Positions 36,281 to 40,288 of a DNA stretch of 40,288 nt are shown in pieces. Position numbers and translations under genes: made by a program. How positions within the stretch are numbered: position 1 is the stretch's first letter; the number at the start of each line of letters is the position of its first letter. The notes under the pieces are model-generated. The model was not told where the DNA came from. It did not search any database and was given only the letters and a program-made list of their open reading frames with translations. This DNA comes from Verrucomicrobiales bacterium (lineage in GTDB: Bacteria; Verrucomicrobiota; Verrucomicrobiia; Verrucomicrobiales; DEV007): contig JAKSBG010000070.1 in NCBI GenBank assembly GCA_022361255.1, positions 1 through 40,288 of the forward strand. The letters are read 5' to 3'.

Positions 36281-37690
36281 ATGAAATTGTTCCTCTGCTG
36301 CGCGACTGCTCTATTCACTTATTCCTCGATTTCTGCGGCCCCGCCAAATATCCTCTTCCTTCTGGCAGATGACATGCGACCGGATTGTATTGCGGCTCTC
36401 GGAAATGAAAAAATCGAAACGCCCAACCTTGACCGCCTCGTCGAAAAAGGAATGACCTTCACCCGTGCCACCTGTTCCTATCCGATCTGCGTGGTAAGTC
36501 GCTCTGAAATGCTAACCGGCCGCCTTGGTTGGGAGAACGGGGTAACTGGATTACGTGGCGGAAAGTTTCGTCCCGATCTCACCTTCTGGGCCGAGGCCCT
36601 CCGGGATGGCGGCTACGAGACATGGCATGTCGGGAAGTGGCATGTCGGAGGCAGGCCGTCGACGCGGGGCTACACCGGTATTGCCGGCATGTTTGGAAGC
36701 GGGGGCGGCAAATACTGGAAAGAAGGTCAGACCGACTGGAAAGGCTTCCCCATTACCGGTTACCGTGGCTGGATTTTTCGAAGTGACGACGGAAAAACCC
36801 ACTTCCCTGAAATGGGTGTTGGGGTCACCCCTGACATTAGTAAAAAATTTGCTGATGCCGCGGTTTCACTGATCGAAAAAAATCCTGACGCACCGTGGTT
36901 CTGTCACGTCAACTTCACAGCACCTCACGACCCCCTGTTCGTTCCGCCCGGTCTGGAAGGAAAATACAAAAACCCGGACATGCCGGTTCCCGGCAATTTT
37001 CTTCCCGTGCACCCGTTCGACCACGGAAATTTTGACGGACGCGACGAAGCACTTCTTGCATGGCCCCGCACAGAAAGCGCCGTTCAAGACCTGCTTCGCG
37101 TCTACTATTCAGCGATCGACGATATGGATGCCCAGATCGGAAGAATCCTTGAAGCGGTTGAGAAAACCGGTGAGCTCGACAACACGATTGTCATTTTCAC
37201 CAGCGACCACGGCATGTCCTGCGGATCTCACGGCTTGCGGGGGAAACAGAATATGTATGAGCACACCATCAATGTGCCATTTATCGTTGCCGGTCCCGGG
37301 ATTTCGCGTGGCACCCGAACCGAAGCTCAGGTCTACCTTCGGGACCTTTATCCCACTACTTGCGACCTTGCCGGAATGGATATACCGGCATCCGTTACTG
37401 CTTCCAGCTTCGCACCAGTACTCCGGGGCGAAACGAATCTACACCACGAAGACATCTACGGATACTTCACTGATACGCAACGCATGGTTCGCTCGAATGA
37501 AGGATGGAAACTGGTTTTCTACCCTCACATTGATCGCTGGCAGATGTTCGATTTGAACTCCGATCCGATGGAAAAAAACGATCTTGCTAACTCACCGCAA
37601 AGCAGACACAGGGAGCAGTTCAATCTTCTAAGAGACAAACTGGATTCGTGGAGAAAAGAGTCCGGGGATCCGCTGCTTTCCAAAAACTGA
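36281..37690 (+). CDS. Secreted sulfatase with CVVSR active-site motif
   Basis: The 469-aa protein has a signal peptide (about 1-20), then PPNILFLLADDMRPD with metal ligands D30 and D31. The formylglycine site is CVVSR (C70-R74), with Val in place of the usual Pro/Ala at the third position. The downstream SEMLTGRLGWENG and WHVGKWHVGG support the family. VIFTSDHGMSCGSHGLRGKQNMYEH is close to choline-sulfatase and iduronate-sulfatase-like members. Cys is kept as the residue to be converted, but the changed motif may affect recognition by the maturating enzyme. It is likely expressed with the preceding sialidase-like gene. Confidence 0.93.
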   Translation: MKLFLCCATALFTYSSISAAPPNILFLLADDMRPDCIAALGNEKIETPNLDRLVEKGMTFTRATCSYPICVVSRSEMLTGRLGWENGVTGLRGGKFRPDLTFWAEALRDGGYETWHVGKWHVGGRPSTRGYTGIAGMFGSGGGKYWKEGQTDWKGFPITGYRGWIFRSDDGKTHFPEMGVGVTPDISKKFADAAVSLIEKNPDAPWFCHVNFTAPHDPLFVPPGLEGKYKNPDMPVPGNFLPVHPFDHGNFDGRDEALLAWPRTESAVQDLLRVYYSAIDDMDAQIGRILEAVEKTGELDNTIVIFTSDHGMSCGSHGLRGKQNMYEHTINVPFIVAGPGISRGTRTEAQVYLRDLYPTTCDLAGMDIPASVTASSFAPVLRGETNLHHEDIYGYFTDTQRMVRSNEGWKLVFYPHIDRWQMFDLNSDPMEKNDLANSPQSRHREQFNLLRDKLDSWRKESGDPLLSKN

Positions 37691-37917
37691 ATCCCGATGG
37701 GGCGATTCGACTAAGGAACGGAGGCATCCGGAGCAAGAGAGTTCCCGAATGAGCATTCCAGCTTGATCTTAAACACAAGTGTGGTCTTTGGTAGCCTCTG
37801 AGATCGAAATCAAACCGGTGAGGCAACGAATCGCTCCCCTTCGACAGAATCTCTGCCGTTTAATCACGAGCCCGTAACTGTAATCAATATTCATTTCCCG
37901 TTAACCCTCCTTCATTC
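37691..37917. other. Intergenic region, no gene seen
   Basis: These 227 bp separate the third sulfatase from the following propeller gene. I see no ORF with coding character, no convincing terminator and no RNA gene. The region presumably carries the promoter of the gene starting at 37918, but no clear sigma-70 boxes stand out. Confidence 0.4.
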
Positions 37918-40288
37918 ATGCGCTGTCCCCTCGTAGTTCTCGCCGCTTTATTCACAGGAATTCCGATTCAAGCTACTGAAGTCGATACGAACAAAGAAAA
38001 AGGCAAAACCGTTGCGACCCCCGTCGAGTTCAAGTCCACCGCAGAATACGACAAGGAGGCCGAAGTTCGCATCAGTGGATTCACCCTGCCGGATGGTGTT
38101 AAAGCCTCCCTTTTTGCCGATTCCAGCCAGACACAAAACCCGAGCGCGATCTGTTTTGACCGGAACGGAAAGCTCTATGTCGCGGAGATTCACCGCTGGC
38201 GGGCCGGCGTGCAGGACATTCGCAACGAGCAGCAGATTCTGCTCGACGATATCAACAACCGGACCAGCGCCGACCGTCTTGAGATGTATCAGCGCGACCA
38301 GGTGACCCGTCCCCTCGCATTCTATTCCGAGTTTGAGGACCGTATTGTCGCTCTGGAGGACACAGACGAAGACGGACGCGCCGACAGCTACACCGTATTT
38401 GCCGACGGCTTCAATGATCCGCTGGACGGCCCCGGAATCGGGCTCGTCGCCGGACCGGAGAATGAAATTTACTACACCAACATTCCCCACGTCTGGAAGC
38501 TTACCGATGGTGACAAAGACGGAAAAGCGGAAGAACGCGAATCGCTACAGGACGGATTCGGGGTCCGTATGAGTATCTCGGGGCACGACATGCACGGCAT
38601 CATCTGGGGTCCGGACGGGAAGCTGTACTGGTCCATCGGTGATCGAGGCTACCACTTCACAACGAAGGAAGGGCGTCACTACGACCGCAATTACGAAGGA
38701 GCTGTTTTCCGCTGCGATCCTGACGGCTCGAACGTGGAGGAAATCTACCGGGGACTGCGTAATCCCCAGGAGCTTGCTTTCGACAAATTCGGAAACCTTT
38801 TCACCTGCGACAACGACGCCGATCAGTGGGACAAAGGACGCCTCGTCTACATCCTCGAAGGCGGCGACTCCGGCTGGCACCATGGTCATCAGGTCATTCT
38901 CAATTTCCGGAACCAGCGCGAATTGCGGACACCGGACTACGACCATCCCGGTCACAAGACCATTCCCATGAGTCCCTGGATGGCTGAGGGGATCTGGGAG
39001 ACACTTCACCCGGAACGCCCTGCCTTCGCCCTTCCTCCCGTCGACATCGTTTCATGGGGCCCGAGCGGATTCGTCTACAACTACGGGGCCACCGCAATGC
39101 CGAAACGCTACGCCGATCACTTCTGGATCTGCAATTTTGGAGGAGCGAAAGGTGACCTCGAAGCGTTTTCGGTAAAACAAAACGGGGCTGGATTCGCTCT
39201 CGACCACCATGAAAAATTTATGGAAGGCCTCGGCAACACCGACGTCGAATTTGGCCCCGACGGCCGCATGTATCTGAGTTGCTTCAACAACAACGGCTGG
39301 TACAAGCAGGATCTCGGCAATATCTACGCGCTGGAATCAGAGGAACCCCACAACGTCGATCTCCTGAAAGAGACCGAAGAACTCCTGACCACCAATCTTG
39401 CGACCCTGCTGGAAAACGAAGTTGCCCCCCTGCTCGCTCACGTAGACATGAGAGTTCGACTTTTCGCTCAGTTCGATCTCGTTCGACGTGGCTCGAAAAA
39501 CGTGTTCCTCGCGGCAATCGAGCAGACCGGGAATCAGCTTCAGCGCCTCCACGGAGTCTGGGGACTGGGCCAGCTCGCGCGAAAAGACCCATCACTTTTG
39601 CAGACTCATGTCGAACTACTCACCGACTCTGATCCGGAAATTCGCGCCCAGGCTGCAAAAATCATTGGTGATTCCCGCAGAGAGGATCTGGGAGAGTCTC
39701 TCGCAGCCGCTCTCGATGATGAATCCGCCCGCGTCCAATCCTTCGCTGCCATTGGCGTCGGAAAAGTCGGCTACGCGCTCGCACTTCCGAAACTCATCGA
39801 AATGCTCGCGGCTAATGACAATGCGGACGTATTTCTCCGTCACGCCCTGATCCAGGGGATGTGGGGCCTCAATGAGCGTGAGAAAATGCTGAAGGAATTC
39901 AAGAACGAATCAAGCGCCGTTCGGCTCGGCGTTCTCCTCACACTCCGGAAGCTGGAGGACCCGCGGGTGAAATACTTCCTGAACGACGAGGACAAATTCA
40001 TTCGCGACGAAGCCGTCCGCGCAATCAACGACCTCGACCTTTTCACCGCTCTTCCTGATCTTGCAGCGCAGATCGCCCCGTTTCTTCCGGGATCGGCAAA
40101 CGCAGCCGAGCCCCCTGAAAACCACCGGGATATCCTGACACATACACGCATTATCAATGCCAACTTCCGCACCGGCACTCCGGAACATGCCTCCCACCTC
40201 CTCGCCTATGCTGCCAACACATCCCTGCCGATGATCCTTCGCGAGCAGGCCCTCAAGGCAATTCAGGAATGGAAACAGCCCAAACCGG
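37918..40288 (+). CDS. Sorbosone/glucose-dehydrogenase-like propeller with HEAT repeats, partial
   Basis: The frame is open from the ATG at 37918 to the window end (790 codons, 3' end missing). A signal peptide (MRCPLVVLAALFTGIPIQA) is followed by a propeller of the PVC membrane-bound dehydrogenase type: PSAICFDRNGKLYVAEIHRW, a calcium-type loop DTDEDGRADSY, HGIIWGPDGKLYWSIGDRG, GLRNPQELAFDKFGNLFTCDND and PHNVDLL. From about residue 520 to 770 are alpha-helical HEAT-like repeats (LTDSDPEIRAQAAKIIGD, LDDESARVQSFAAIGVGKVG). Relatives usually end with a c-type haem domain, which would lie beyond the window. It is a likely periplasmic sugar-oxidising or sugar-binding protein. Confidence 0.88.
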   Translation, partial: MRCPLVVLAALFTGIPIQATEVDTNKEKGKTVATPVEFKSTAEYDKEAEVRISGFTLPDGVKASLFADSSQTQNPSAICFDRNGKLYVAEIHRWRAGVQDIRNEQQILLDDINNRTSADRLEMYQRDQVTRPLAFYSEFEDRIVALEDTDEDGRADSYTVFADGFNDPLDGPGIGLVAGPENEIYYTNIPHVWKLTDGDKDGKAEERESLQDGFGVRMSISGHDMHGIIWGPDGKLYWSIGDRGYHFTTKEGRHYDRNYEGAVFRCDPDGSNVEEIYRGLRNPQELAFDKFGNLFTCDNDADQWDKGRLVYILEGGDSGWHHGHQVILNFRNQRELRTPDYDHPGHKTIPMSPWMAEGIWETLHPERPAFALPPVDIVSWGPSGFVYNYGATAMPKRYADHFWICNFGGAKGDLEAFSVKQNGAGFALDHHEKFMEGLGNTDVEFGPDGRMYLSCFNNNGWYKQDLGNIYALESEEPHNVDLLKETEELLTTNLATLLENEVAPLLAHVDMRVRLFAQFDLVRRGSKNVFLAAIEQTGNQLQRLHGVWGLGQLARKDPSLLQTHVELLTDSDPEIRAQAAKIIGDSRREDLGESLAAALDDESARVQSFAAIGVGKVGYALALPKLIEMLAANDNADVFLRHALIQGMWGLNEREKMLKEFKNESSAVRLGVLLTLRKLEDPRVKYFLNDEDKFIRDEAVRAINDLDLFTALPDLAAQIAPFLPGSANAAEPPENHRDILTHTRIINANFRTGTPEHASHLLAYAANTSLPMILREQALKAIQEWKQPKP

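Overview
The window looks like a chromosomal segment of a member of the Planctomycetota-Verrucomicrobiota-Chlamydiota superphylum, most likely a Verrucomicrobiota species. The reasons are a PSCyt1/DUF1549/DUF1553 cytochrome-like giant followed by a DUF1501 protein, many secreted sulfatases, Tat-exported Gfo/Idh/MocA and TIM-barrel proteins, sorbosone-dehydrogenase-like propellers with multihaem cytochromes, and weak Shine-Dalgarno sites. No rRNA, tRNA, CRISPR array, integrase or insertion sequence was seen. Genes are tightly packed, and the longest stretch without a gene is about 262 bp (8614-8875).

Layout. 12-6702 (+): WD40/PSCyt1/DUF1549/DUF1553 protein and its DUF1501 partner. 6715-8613 (-): an SDR oxidoreductase and an unrecognised secreted Gly/Thr/Ser-rich protein. 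8876-17050 (+): a long run with PTS EIIA-like protein, argS, MoxR ATPase, DUF58, membrane transglutaminase, TPR protein and beta-lactamase-fold serine hydrolase, joined by very short gaps or overlapping stop/start codons. 17135-25432 (-): a six-gene run in transcription order DJ-1/PfpI, TIM-barrel epimerase, pentahaem cytochrome c, sorbosone-dehydrogenase-like propeller and two sulfatases, with a divergent XylR-type AraC regulator at 25514-26671. 26770-27735 (+): a PPK2 gene broken by one in-frame TAA.

27876-32531 holds two neutral-ceramidase-like secreted proteins flanking a minus-strand lactonase/SDR pair. 32579-34901 (-) holds a 3-hydroxyisobutyrate-dehydrogenase-like protein and a Gfo/Idh/MocA oxidoreductase. 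34979-40288 (+) holds a sialidase-like protein, a third sulfatase and a sorbosone-dehydrogenase-like propeller with HEAT repeats that runs off the window.

Read together, 17-40 kb looks like machinery for taking apart an exported or surface-bound sulfated glycan or glycolipid. Sulfatases, sialidase-like and ceramidase-like hydrolases would act outside. Sugar oxidation would be coupled to c-type haems, followed by lactone hydrolysis and NAD(P)-dependent dehydrogenases. The substrate is inference. Other points of interest are a perfect 12-bp palindrome inside the coding start of the cytochrome gene, hairpins abutting or covering three start codons, and ceramidase-like proteins with Asn where the catalytic Ser is expected.
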